DNA of 64,000 nucleotides from Utricularia gibba. Taxonomy: Eukaryota > Streptophyta > Magnoliopsida > Lamiales > Lentibulariaceae. The notes beneath the pieces are model-generated. The model was not told where the DNA came from. It did no database searches and worked only from the letters and a program-made list of their open reading frames with translations. The translations under genes were made by a program, and so were the position numbers. Each line of letters opens with the position of its first letter. Position 1 is the first letter of the stretch. Location of the stretch: positions 2,108,001 to 2,172,000 of the forward strand of contig NEEC01000011.1 of assembly GCA_002189035.1 (NCBI GenBank). Reading direction: 5' to 3'. Positions 11,624 through 24,246 of the stretch are shown here, in pieces.

Positions 11624-14600
11624 TCATACATCAGGCAGCTTCATCAGCAGGTTGTCATACAGAATCCTGTCATCCCTTCCTGTGTTGCTCTCCAAGAGGG
11701 CACTTTGAACGAGCTCCTGATTCAGGAGGGGCGTCATTGAAGGAGTCAAGTGCACTGCAGTATTAACTAATGAAGAATGGATGTCGAAAAACGAACCTTG
11801 ACATCTCGGTGTGACAAGAATTTCCCCAAGTTGTGGAGGATCACCCTCAAATCTTCAACCTGGGGACAATGACACAAATGAGTTGAGAGATTGTGATCTG
11901 GCAAACATACACTCTCTTTCGGATAAACTGTATACACTCACCCGGATGTATCCAACACGATTTCTGTCAAAAAATCTGAAGGCCTGCAACAGTTCCTCAG
12001 AAGCCGCGTTCGTCCTTTTCACATCCAAATATGGCACGGAGTTCGTAGGTTCAACTTTATTGGTTATCTGAATACCAGCGGCTCCTGAACTTTGATGGGA
12101 AGTAGGCTGCAAATCGTTTGACACATTCTGAGCATCCTCACAAGCAGCATCATCAGAGGCATTTTCCTCGTCACAAATTGCCTGCAACAACCCCGTTAAC
12201 ATAATTAGCTATCTATATATGTGCATGACACTCTTAAAGGCACTCAGAACACTTATAACAGTTGTGGAACAACTTCCATCTTTTTGGGTATGAAAAGAAA
12301 CAACCACCAAGCGTGTGATTCAAGCTACTACCGATTCTCCCTCCTGAAATGAAACATCAAAAGTGCTACATATAGAGTTGAGTCCTGATTTGAACTTGCC
12401 TTGTTTATTTCACCTTCCACAAGATCAGCATCTTGCACTTCCTTCATTGGCTCTTCTTTGACTGGTTCTTCCTCCACTGGTTCCTCCTCCATTGGATCCT
12501 CCTCCACTGGCTCTTCTCCCTCTAGAACTTCCGCCACTGGCTCTTCTTCCTCTAGCACTTCCCCCACCGGCTCCTCTTCCTCTCGCTCTTCCTTAACGTG
12601 CGTCTCTGGCTCTTTGAGCTCCGGTTCTTCCTTAATGAGTCTGTTCTCTAAATTAGGTTCATCAACTTGATTAGCATCACCTTCATTCTTAATCATTGCA
12701 GTTTCATGCTGGGCAGCATCATCTATGACTGTTTCATTCTCATAAAGTTTATCAGAAATGCTTGACTCTGTCTTAATACGCTTCGCTGGTATATTCTGGT
12801 TGCTTTCTTTCTGTGAATTTTCCTCTCTCTGCCTCTTCTCCTGGTTTCTATTTGTTACAAACTTCACACGCAGTTTCTGTGAAAAACCATATCGGTGAAA
12901 GAGAGTGGCAAGGTGGAAAGTAGAAATGATGCTCCGAATAAATAGTTCAAGCCAACCTGAAGGAAAGTCAGTAGACGGCAGCCCATCTCAAACTGAAGCA
13001 TTTCGTAAAAGGATTCCGCAAATAATGAAACCTGAAAGTACGAGACCGTCAAATGCCATATTCATCAAAGAAACTCAACGAACGTCAGAAAACTACTAAA
13101 GAGCACTGCGAGCAAAGCTGGAAAAAAGGCAGGAGAGAACCTCAAAGGCTGACTCTTCTACATCATTGGCGTTGTGATCAAGCAATGAATCTAATGAGAG
13201 TGATAATGACTCAAGCTGCAGTAAAAAGCACAAATATATTGCTTCAACCTGACATTCAAACTTATACCATAAGAATAGGATACATCAGCAATCCTTAAAA
13301 CAAACCTTTGCATCCTTGCTGCACTTTGTCCGTAAAAAAATCCCCGGATGCTTAGGAGGTTCATCACTTTTCTTCTTTTCTTTTACTTTGGTTGCATTAC
13401 TTTTAGGTTCATTTTCAACGTTCTCTTTTGTTTCCTTTACTTCTTTCAGCACTTCTTTTTCCCTTGATTTCGGAGATAGATCACTTTGTGGTTCCTGTTC
13501 CTTGAAGTCATCAACAGCCTTAGCAGCCACCTGTTCATCTTCCTTCTCGCGGTCATTAGCAATCTGCCCTAAGTTTTTTTCAACATCTTCGGTGTGACCA
13601 CCCTCTCCCAGAACACTTTTTACCACCTGCGCTTGATCACCTCCACTTTCTTTAATATTATTATTTGTTGACACGGCCTTTTTCTTAGCAACCCTTTTAA
13701 CAACTTTCTTCTTCATGGTGATCTTGCTGCTACCTGCTGCGGCAGTTGGACTTACGTCCACAGGTTTGACCGATGCATTGCCTTCAACACTCATAGGTTC
13801 TTCCACAGGTGTTGCACCATCCTTCAAACATTCATCCTCCACCTGGGAGGATCAACCAACTTCTTTGAAGGCTTTTTCCTCAAAAAAGTTTTAATTGGCA
13901 AGGAATCCCTTGGAGAAACATCATTCTGTCCATCAAGTTCTGTACTGACACTCTTCCCTTCCACACTCTCTGGTTCATCATTTTGCTCAACCAGACATTG
14001 AGAAACTTCTTTCCTTTTAGCCACAATTTTCTTAACAATACGCCTAACTATTTTCTTCTTTCCCTGCTTGGACTCTACAGTCAACAGAGCTGAAGTTTTT
14101 TCTCCAACAACATTCTCTGGACATAGTTATCTGCGAGTTGAACTGCATCTGCATTTACAGCAGTGTCCTCTGCCTTCCCTTCAGAACTTAGATTTCCTTC
14201 ACCAACCACAGAAAATTTCTCCATTTTAGCATCACCTTGTGGCTGAACTGAAGGTTGACTCTTCAAATCCATCACTTCTGTGCTTCCACTCAAATGCTCT
14301 AGCTTATTATTATCTGAGACATGCAAATAGGTCAATACATATGTTAAGAGCATTACAACAGTCATGTAGCTTGTCACCTTTAAGATCTTCCTCCTCGATT
14401 CCAGTGATCTAGTTTGAAGAAAAACGTGGAAGTCAGAATATAAAGCTACAAAGCTGAGGAAACGTGGGATGCAAAAGAACCACAAAGGTAAGGACAAATT
14501 TAAGATGCACAAGGGCCATAACTTTTAATAAACAAGGATGAAAAATGACAAATAACAATTGGCGAGAAAAATACACAACTACACCCACACGTGCATGCAA

Positions 14601-17600
14601 GCAAAACAGGTTGTTTAAACCAGATAACAAAAGAAAAGCACCTTCAAGGCATGCACATGCTCCTGCTCTGAAGAAACCTTTTTGTAGTGAAGCCACTGCT
14701 CCCGCCATAAATCTAGAGAAGGAAGACATTCAGAGAGATCTGGAACGAAGAACACAGATACCTCCTTGTGACTGAAGAGCCCATCTTTTCCAATTCTGTC
14801 ATAATGAACCTGAAAATGAAAAAAAATATGAAAATGGGATGGTAGCTGAGCATTTGAAATGTAACCTCTACTCTTGTTCGACAAATAAAGTTTGATATAA
14901 GAAAACTAAAAGAAAGATATATATTTTTTGTTGGAAAAACTGTACAAAGATGTGAGAAAAATAACTGTGAAACCGTTCCACAATGAATCACGTTTGAAGC
15001 CAAGATTTATTTAACCAACACGAGTGCATCACTGTACGCAACATTAAACATTTATCAAAAAACTGGCATAACGTATCTATCACTTTTCCAACTTGCATAG
15101 TCAAGCGATCTCAAAAAATGGTAGCAGAAAAAATGAGAACCAAAACAATACCTCAAGAAACCTGTTCCAATGTCTACAGTTTCCCAAATCCAGATTAGCT
15201 ACATCCTTGGCATGCCTACAAAGAGGTTAGTTTAAACCAAAATACTAACAAATTATCACCAAAAAAATCCAGCGACAAAATAAACCTGATAGCAGTCCGA
15301 ACCAAAGATGAAGCATCCACCGAAGGATCACCACCATCAACAATGTCCCAGGGCCCCCAATTGCCATCAAGGAATTATTCTTTCTAAGAATAGCAAACCT
15401 TAGCATATTGCAGAAATGAGGAATTCGGTCATCAAAGGTTTTTTCACTTGATAGTTCTGAAAGAGCATTTTGGCTGAGCCCGCTAAGCAAAATGACCTGG
15501 AAGAGAAGGGAAGGTTGAAAACCTAGGACCCTCAAAATAATATAGAAAATTAAGGTTTTTTTCAATGGAAATATACAAAATTAAGATAACAAATTATTAT
15601 CTTGCGCAGAGTCTGATGCAAAATATAGGCAAATAAAAATACTGCAATTCATAACCATTAATCAGCAATAAGAAAAATCGATCAATTCGCAAACGTGCAA
15701 GGCAAAATTAATTGAAAAAAAGTATAGAATATAAATCCAGATAACACAAGCTTATGACTTGAAAGCGTGACATTACATCCTGAAAAGTGATACTTTGTAG
15801 TTTTTTAAACGCAGAATCTCAGAAATTTATAGCCAGATTACGATGCTCTTTTTCTTTTGCAACCAAAAAAAGCAGCATCTGAAGAAAAATCACAATCACT
15901 ATAAAAGAAAGACCTTAGCATTCCAAATGGTAGTTTGCTCCCTGTGCTTTGAAATGCTGGTTGAAAACTGAGCAGCATCCATCACCTTGGTGTCTACTTG
16001 TGCATCCCCGACGAATTCATGCTCAAAACTATCATGCATAAATGGTAGAAATTAGAGCAAAATATCTATGAAGGGACCCACATTTACCAATGAACTCAGG
16101 ACGCTAATAAGAAACTTCACACACTGATCTAGTCCACATTCTTCAGACTGTAATATACCAGAAAGTGAACCTTAACCACTAACATATAAATCAAGAGTTG
16201 CAAGTATGGTACCCCGTGAAACATAGAAAAAAAAAGAGAAACAGAGCAATATAAGAGAATAGATCTAACAGGCATACTAAATAGAAAAGGAGATAATACC
16301 TGACAGGGGTGTACAAAGAGAGCTTTCTCTCATTTCTTGGCCAGCATACAGCTACCTATTGTATTTGGTAATCTTTATTCAGTGTAAACTTGATGAAATA
16401 GCAAAATGCACACAGATTAAAATGACACCTTTGTGCACTCTGGAGATATGTAGAGGCGAGGATATCGCTTGTCCAAGGATAGATAATCCCTCTCAGCTTC
16501 GACAAAACTGAATGAGAAAACCTGCACATACAGAAAGATATATTACATGGTGCCTCCAAAATATGCTGATTTAAATCTTTCCCTAACCCCCACCCTTCAA
16601 AAGACAGATACATGGCATTAAAATAATTTATCAAAATACAATGCTCCATTTGCCACATAAAAGTGCTGCCCATGAATTCTGTCACTGTCAGCTTCATGCG
16701 GATTGTGTCAAGACAAGCGCTGAAATATCATATAATGATCCATAACATGATGAGGAGAGCGTGTGTCCAAATGAGAGCTCAAAGCGGGGGAACAAAGGGA
16801 AAACGAGTAAAAGGGATGAGTAAATTGGCAATGACAGAAGGCTGTCTGTAGCAGAATGAAGGCTCAAACGTGTACTGAAAGAGAGATATAAATGAGAATA
16901 GGGTAACAAGGAAGTGGACTAAAGATGGGAGAATCAAATCGAGATTATTTTACCTTGCATTCATATTCTCTCCTCTTTCCTTTAACAGGAGGACGAACCC
17001 TTCAGCAGTGCAAAATACGGTTAGAAAGGGTACAGGTTAGATAGCGTTTGACAAGCAGAACCAGAATAGGATGTAACTAATAGGATCCACCTATGCAGCA
17101 CTTCATGGCGAGGTGAATCTCCACGCAAAGGTCTGACATCTTTAACCAAAGAGGAACCTCGTCTCTCCCGTGAAACACGAGGGGGAGTTCGTTCAAGCTT
17201 CAATGGTAATCCCCGTTTTGGCTCACGGACCCTCTCCTTCTCCTTGCGCTCCCGTTCCCTTGCACGCTCTTTTTCACGCTCCCTCTCACGTTCTCTAGCA
17301 CGCTCTCGTTCTCGCTCCCTTTCACGTTCACGTTCTCGTTCACGCTCCCTTTCACGTTCACGCTCTCGTTCCCGCTCCCGCTCCCGCTCTTGCTCTCGTT
17401 CCCGCTCCCGTTCTCGTAAACGGTCCTTTTCTCTATCTCGATATTTTTCTCTTTCAGAAATGGTATCCCTATCCTTTCCTCTTCGATCCAGCTCCCAACC
17501 GTATGCTGATCTGTCATCTTTGCGACTAGCAGGTCCCAACACAGACGTTGGAAATTCTGGTTCACGCAATGCTCCATGAAGACCCTTCCCAGCCCCATAA

Positions 17601-19000
17601 TCTCTACCAGGGGGCAAGCTCACTCCATACCCAGGGTTGGAAGCACTTTGAGGGTAAATAAGGTTATCGACATTTCTCTGTGGAGCTGCACCCAAGATTG
17701 AGGAGGTATGTTGCAAGCTATATGATGGAGCACTTAACAATGCCATGCTATGAGATTCATGGTCACCCCTTCCACCATAAGCAATAGGATCTTGGGCAGG
17801 ATGACGAACAGAAGCCCTTGTTGCAAGATAATCAGCTTGTCTGCCATAAATTCGTTGCTATTTAGCCACTGTGAATTACCATCGAATGAAGCTGCATCTA
17901 GATTTTCTGGGTGCAAATCCACCACTAAACTTATAATATCCTTATATTATATCCTCAAGAAAATGTGACAAACACCACAGGAAACGAGAGTTGGAACATG
18001 TTGCGGCTGCTGCTGTTGTTTTATATTTGGAATTCTACCACAAATAGAATCAAACATAAACTATAAATACTGTTAAGGAAAACTCACCTAGCTCTGCCTT
18101 CAACGGAGGCTGACTGAAGAGCACGAGATTTCATCATTTCTTCTTGCCGAAGCACAGAGGAATTTTCTAAATGATCATACAGCTTAGACTGAAAAAACAA
18201 TGAAGCTTGAACAATTAGACGGATGAATCCATAATTAGGAAATGAAAAGCACATAGAAAATATCATCATTTAGTACCTGATTTTGCCTCCCGAAAGCAAT
18301 CGACTCTGAATATCTGCTAGTGGTTTCATTTGGTAAATCTCGCCCAAAAAATGCACCTTGGCGATCAGCATGTGGATGTCTGTCAACAGTTGGATATTCA
18401 GACATCCTCTCAGGGTAAAGCTGATCAACTTTAGGAGCATATGCACGACTTGAAGCTGAAGCATAATCATTTGCAGCAAATGAAGATGGCATTTGCATTG
18501 ACGACCCATAATTACTACGGCCGTCTAGTCCACTAGTTGCAGATGCCTTGGTACCTCTAGGCGAAACCTGTAAAAGTTAAAACCAACAAAAAACGAGGAC
18601 AAAGGTTGAAAAGGGTAATCTTACAGACCCGTTAATATACTACAAATTTCAATAAAAAACAGAAATCAACCTGCTGTGCAGCAGAGCCATACGCGGAACC
18701 ATACTGCCCTCCATAACGTTGGGGAGGAGGGGCCATAAGCGAAGGCATGTTAGCAGAATGACGCCCATGTACATGCGGCCTGTATCCTTGCGGTTCTGGC
18801 TCTGCATCAGGATGATTCGCTCCATGGAGGCCTGCGGCTCCAAACTAGAAGAAAAGCAACCCAAAATTTGTAATAAAAAATTTGCATCACCTTGAAGCGT
18901 CAACATAAGAAAATGAACTCACACTCTGTGGCGTGTATGGATTTTGCGCAGAGTAGGGTTTCTGTTGGCCGTATCCACTGCCTCCGCGCGAGGAATACAT
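11624..19000 (-). CDS. CCAR1-like protein (EMB1579/RSA1 type)
   Basis: A long multi-exon gene starting MYSSRGGSGYGQQ at 19000 and ending at TGA 11624-11626. The order matches plant CCAR1 homologs (Arabidopsis At2g03150): a Gly/Ser/Tyr-rich N terminus; ILGAAPQRNVDNLIY and NPGYGVSLPPGRDYG (about 17590-17700); a long Arg-Glu dipeptide tract (17244-17460); KGKRREYECK with DYLSLDKRYPRLY (S1-like region, 16440-17000); a DBC1-like region (LMAIGGPWDIVDGGDP, 15290-15480); Lys/Glu-rich tails with EEPVEEEP repeats (12400-12640); and a degenerate EF-hand ending in FFDRNRVGYIR (about 11945-12000). The Arabidopsis homolog is nuclear and linked to transcription and salt response. One base is missing in the C5 run 15354-15358, which breaks the DBC1-like frame. 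It lies tail to tail with IDD. Confidence 0.88.
17244..17460 (-). repeat. Low-complexity Arg-Glu repeat inside the CCAR1-like gene
   Basis: About 200 bp of nearly pure CGN-GAR dipeptide codons give a long RERERE tract, followed by RE/K-rich sequence. Such tracts in nuclear proteins form charged helices. The opposite strand reads as a serine/arginine ORF, which is only a shadow. Confidence 0.8.
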
Positions 19001-20302
19001 ATCAATTCAGAACGCAACAACGCTGACAGGAAATAACTACAAAAAAGGTCAGAAGAAATCGATCAAGGGCATAATCGATTCCGATTAGACCAGCCAGCAG
19101 ACGGTGACGATGGCGCGTACGTTGAAATCCGCCGGTCCGACAAAGTTATGGACGTTGTAATACGCCGTTCTGAACCCTGGAGGCTCGATGCGAAACCCAC
19201 GCTGGAGCACCATATATACTGGCATCCGGCGCGTAAATCCACTTTCCTGCGAGGTGTATTTGTGGTTTTCCCAAAGTACAGGGCTGTAATTGTAATATAC
19301 GTAAAACCATGGGTCAAAATCATATCAAAATATAGCTAAAAGTACAGGTGGGCTTCATGTTGAAGTCCACTAAACTACCCATGGGCTAATCAAGTAATTG
19401 AAATTAAAATAATTTTATGTAATTTTTATAAATATTAATCATTATTCATTTTTTATAAAATCAGAAAGTTAAATTTTATAAAATAATTTAATATAATTTT
19501 ATACTTATAATATTATAATTAATTTTATTCATATAAGTTTAAATGTTTATTTTATTTTATATAATCTGACGCATATATTTAAAATAGAAAACAAACTTCA
19601 CCAATCTTGATACAATTCATTCTATTTGAAATCATTTATGTTTTTTAAAAAATGGATAAATTATAAATCTGATATAATGTAAAATTTTCAATTTATGTAT
19701 AAAAAAATATATAAAGATGATCATTTTTCTAAATGATTCAAAAAAATATGAAATTGGTTTCCATTGCCTTTGCACCTAAGCTTACAAAAAATTTACATTC
19801 TATACATTTATGCACTTGTAGTTGCTCCAACGTCTCTCATGTTCCCATAACTGAACTAGTTGCAACACATGGTACAAATACTCAGTCGAACATACAGAAA
19901 TTAGATTCAGAAGAGTACCAAGCTGTACAGAAAAGAAAACTAGATTGTCACCAACGGTCTCTTAGGACTGAAGAAATACATTGTATTCACCTGTTTCTAG
20001 AATCCATATCTCATTGAAATGTGATGCATTGTTTATAAAGAAAAGTGAAAGAGTAATCTGAGCAGTGGATTGTCTCTAGATTGTGGAACTGCAGAGGAAA
20101 TAAGCCACCTCCAGTTGCTTCTTTTTATTGAAAAAATATAGTTCCCCTTAGATTCAAAAGAACACAGCAGCACAAATCATCACTGAAAAAAGCATGGATA
20201 AATCAAGCACCGAACTACATATTGTCATACAAACAACGTATGGTTATAGATGATATGAGATATCAGGTGCAGAACTGAATCCATCTCTGTTTCTAGGGAC
20301 TG
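19001..20302. other. Intergenic region between CCAR1-like and DUF3755 genes
   Basis: The first 330 bp are probably the CCAR1 5' leader and promoter. The stretch 19390-19730 is very AT-rich, and 19730-20300 has ordinary composition. The 94-codon plus-strand ORF at 19733 has no family features. The DUF3755 3' UTR probably starts near 20300. Confidence 0.45.
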
Positions 20303-22569
20303 TTAATGACTTTCACTGCAATGCTGCAAAAATTACCATGTCATCCCCTGCTGAAGAGATGAAGATGAGATGGATCCAGGATGTACAACGTGCCTGCTTG
20401 GTGCTAACTTTCATAGAAATAAGCTTTATACATACAGAGGCCAGATTTGTCTAAGATGATGTCCACAGATCCGTTTCATGGCTCATGCTTCAAGGATATC
20501 ACCACTGAAGAGATTATTACAATTCAGTTCCAACAGACCCACTACAAATGATAATGAAATATTTGATGAAGTAATTTATCGTTGAGATTTCACCAGTCCC
20601 ATGGAGATTGGTGAGGAAAATAAGGCCAAGTCAACTTTGGTTCAAAGGATGGAGTACTAAATTTAGTATAAATCAATGACATTTAGGAAGAATCAATGAA
20701 ACTCTCATAAGTTCAAGGTGGCAAAAAATACCTGTGATGCGGGTGGAAAAATACTATTCGCAAGTTCTTCATGTATGACTACAGGAAGAGGAGCCATTCG
20801 GCTCATGATTCCAGGCATATTTTTCATCCTGAATTATAAAACTCGAATAATTATACTAGAGATGAAATCCATTGAAGTATAAATTAGATTAACTTACTCG
20901 CTCAATATTTTACTCAAGTTGTTCTTTGTGCGAAAGAAAAGAATGATATTCTGCTGCAACTGTAAACAAGAATCATGACCAAGAATGAGTCTACTCTTTA
21001 CAAAGCAGGTGATCTGCAAATATTGTCACACTCACACTACAAGATGATATGATCCTTGACAACAACTCACTAAAACCAGTTATGTTTCATACTTAGACTA
21101 TTTTGAAATGTCATAGGCACTTGACAACACTAAAAAAGTTCGGTGAATCACATTATCGTAAAAACACTTCTAGCTACAAGGACTATGTGTCCTGGAACAT
21201 AAATGAGAATACCTTGAGTGATGAAAGGTTGGCAGAAATCTGGCTGAAGGCCTCATTATTTTCTTCTATAAGATGCTTAACAACACCACTTATTACTGCA
21301 GCAATACTGTTTGTATCCATTAAGTGTTTAAAACAGCATGTAAACAGGGCCAACATTCAATGAGAAAGAAATATATCTGGTTTAACAAGATGGAGATGAG
21401 ACAGACCTCCACAAAGTATGGAATCACAACGATCATGATTCTTTGTGGCAAAAGAAAGTGTGTTTACTGATGAAGCTGAGGCAATCCTATTTTTCAATGA
21501 TGATTCCACCAAAAGCTCCTACGCATAGCCTCCAAAATTTATCATTATATAATTAACATATAATCACCACGTACACTGAAACTCTCGATGTGATGGGCAT
21601 ATCAACGTCACCAAAATTGATATAAGAAAAAAAATATCTAACCTTCTTATATTTAACTTTTTTCTCAAGGATTTGATTTTGGTCTTCTCTTTTCCTCCTC
21701 TTTCTCTAAGAAACAACAATGACTGTTACTGATCATAAGGCTTGTAATTCACACTACTAGAGACACAATGTAAAATGCGTTACACTAAAAAATCATCGTG
21801 TCACACGAATCTAAAGTATTACACATGAAAACTGAAAAAAAAAAATGGAGACCAATAGCAAGTTCAAGAGAGTAGGATGTTACCCCCATCCATTTACACC
21901 GAAGGGCAACATCTCTGACGCTCTTCTTCGGCATTGACGCTGCAATCTTTATGTAGCGCATTATATTGGTCTCATTCGCATACCTGGGGAAATTAAAAGA
22001 CAGAATATAAAAAATCGAAAAAAGAACGACAAGTGCACTCAACTCAGTGACAGAAATGGTGAGAACTACTTACTGTAACTTCATAAGAAGAAAACACCAT
22101 ACTAAACAAGGGGAACTTTTTTTTTTTTTTTTATCCTGAGTGAATTGCTTAAGAATGTAAAAAAGGGGCCTTTGTCAGGTTGCAGATATGGAAGTCGGCA
22201 TTCCATTGGTTTGAACAATATTTTTGAGTAACTCATGAATCAGTACCCAAATTACCCATAACCAGGAAAAGATACCAACTTGGTCAGTCCCTCGTCCAAC
22301 TTGTATTGCTCATCAAGAGACCACTCAATTGCGAGTCCAGTGCCATGCTTCAGCCTCGGAACAGAATCGAGAAGAAGAGACGAAGCAGTGTCAATAGAAC
22401 TCTGCGACACCCCGGGGGAGAACACGATTCTCCTGGCAGCACCAGTAGGAGTTGAGTTCCCGTCATAACTGGTGATCGGAAACAAATTACCGGCAGAAGC
22501 GGCGGTTGTGGTCGATCTGAAGAGCATCTCCGGCGGCGGGTGAAAGCGGGAAGCGGGATCTGTGGCCAT
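20303..22569 (-). CDS. DUF3755 (PF12579) protein, At3g07565-like
   Basis: Exons (high to low) 22569-22280, 21983-21884, 21705-21643, 21518-21407, 21295-21213, 20959-20898, 20828-20732 and 20323-20303 join in frame to about 275 residues. The Myb/SANT-like core WSLDEQYKLDEGLTKYANE spans exons 1-2, followed by IMRYIKIAASMPKKSVRDV and ALRCKWM. Later come a basic KRRKRED segment, SQISANLSSLK and NMPGIMSRMAPLPVVI. All are hallmarks of this plant family, which is probably nuclear; its function is not established. The final 21-bp exon is inferred. Without it, the frame runs past 20732 to TGA 20705-20707. The gene is head to head with the biotin carboxylase gene. Confidence 0.82.
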
Positions 22570-23298
22570 TGACGTAATTTTCCTGGAATGAATCGAGAGA
22601 AGAAACTGTGTTCATCAGCAAAGATCCCATCAGAGCAACAGAGAGAAACCAATTGACAATCGATTGGTTGGTGGACGAATTCAGCAGGCCATTCTGTATT
22701 TTTTTATTCCACCCTGCTCCATACAACATTTCTCATAAATATCCATCTCATGGCATATTTTATTATTTGCATGAAATTTACAATAAATCACAATATTTTA
22801 AAAAATAAATAAATCATGAATTACATTATTAATCATAGGAAAAATTAAATTCAAATAGTATACTTAGTTACCAAATATTTACTATTCATCTCAAAAAAAC
22901 TATTTATTATTGATTTCCATTATTTTAAAATCAAAAAAATTCTATCTTACTATTTTTCAGTATTACAAAATTGATTCTTATTATCAAATTTTAATTTTCA
23001 CTCTCAATTTTAACTCTTCCCACCACCATCCCATGCAATCATTGTCAATGGGGAGATCAGAAAGACAGTGGGAATCAATTTTATCAAATACAAAAATCAA
23101 ATATATCCGATTTTTAAATAATGAAGATCAATAATGTCTGATATTTAAATAATAGAAATAAAAAATTATTAAGAAATATAATAATAGAAAAATATTGTTA
23201 ATCGATATGTAAAATTTTGGAGATTGAATACATTCAATATCACAATGTGTACTGATTTTTTTTAATAACAAGAATAATGTATAACAATTATATATATC
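22570..23298. other. AT-rich intergenic DNA
   Basis: The DUF3755 5' leader (about 22570-22730) is followed by AT-rich sequence with no coding signal, up to the first copy of the 323-bp duplication. Confidence 0.5.
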
Positions 23299-23621
23299 GA
23301 GATTAAATATGTTATTTTTATTAAATAATGGGGACTATGAGTATCATTTTTTAAATATTAGAAAAGTTTAAAAAAATTGAACATATATATATATATATTT
23401 AAAAAATTAAATGCATTTTTTGCATTAACTTTATCAAAACGTTCAATTCTTGAATTGTTCCGGTTTGAACCGCCGGCTGGCTAGCATGACCGGACAGCCG
23501 GTCCGGTGGGTTGGAAAAAATTTATGGGTTACCCATTTTTGGGAAAAATTCTTCTGAAGCTTTTACAGTAAATAGTTTTTGACTGTCCAGGACAGCGCCC
23601 TACATTTCCTTACAGTAGTAC
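23299..23621. repeat. Copy 1 of a 323-bp direct tandem duplication
   Basis: By eye this copy matches 23649-23971 base for base (period 350 bp), including the short AT microsatellite and the GC-rich palindromic CCGGACAGCCGGTCCGG. A 27-bp spacer (23622-23648) separates the copies. Confidence 0.92.
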
Positions 23622-23648
23622 ATTTTTGCATTAAGCTTTTACATTTTT

Positions 23649-23971
23649 GAGATTAAATATGTTATTTTTATTAAATAATGGGGACTATGAGTATCATTTT
23701 TTAAATATTAGAAAAGTTTAAAAAAATTGAACATATATATATATATATTTAAAAAATTAAATGCATTTTTTGCATTAACTTTATCAAAACGTTCAATTCT
23801 TGAATTGTTCCGGTTTGAACCGCCGGCTGGCTAGCATGACCGGACAGCCGGTCCGGTGGGTTGGAAAAAATTTATGGGTTACCCATTTTTGGGAAAAATT
23901 CTTCTGAAGCTTTTACAGTAAATAGTTTTTGACTGTCCAGGACAGCGCCCTACATTTCCTTACAGTAGTAC
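23649..23971. repeat. Copy 2 of a 323-bp direct tandem duplication
   Basis: Second copy, ending 275 bp before the biotin carboxylase start codon, so it lies in that gene's promoter or leader. No mismatch to copy 1 was seen on line-by-line comparison. Confidence 0.92.
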
Positions 23972-24246
23972 CTCGTTTTCATCGACGCCACCTTGAAATC
24001 ATCCTTACCCACGACCAGTGCTTGTACCGTTTTCTCTGCAGCTTGAGAAGAACTCTGAGGCGGGATCAAGATCTCATTTGTGCGACTCACAGGTATCCAG
24101 TTCTCTCGAAACCTGAATCCTGGCAATGCATTGACGAGAAAATTGAGACATTCGGAAGATTGATTGTTTTATATGATGTCTGATTTCGTAGTGGTTTGGT
24201 TAGGTTTGGAAACTTTGGATTTCCCTTGGGTGGATTTCGGGCTGCA

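Noticed and set aside
12401-12670. Plus-strand Ser/Thr/Gly-rich ORF
   Set aside because: Antisense of the CCAR1-like acidic EEPV repeats; no start context or family features.
17244-17579. Plus-strand ORF rich in Ser-Arg, like an SR protein
   Set aside because: It is the antisense shadow of the Arg-Glu repeat in the CCAR1-like gene.
19733-20017. 94-codon plus-strand ORF between CCAR1-like and DUF3755
   Set aside because: No conserved motif, AT-rich setting, and no splice or family support.
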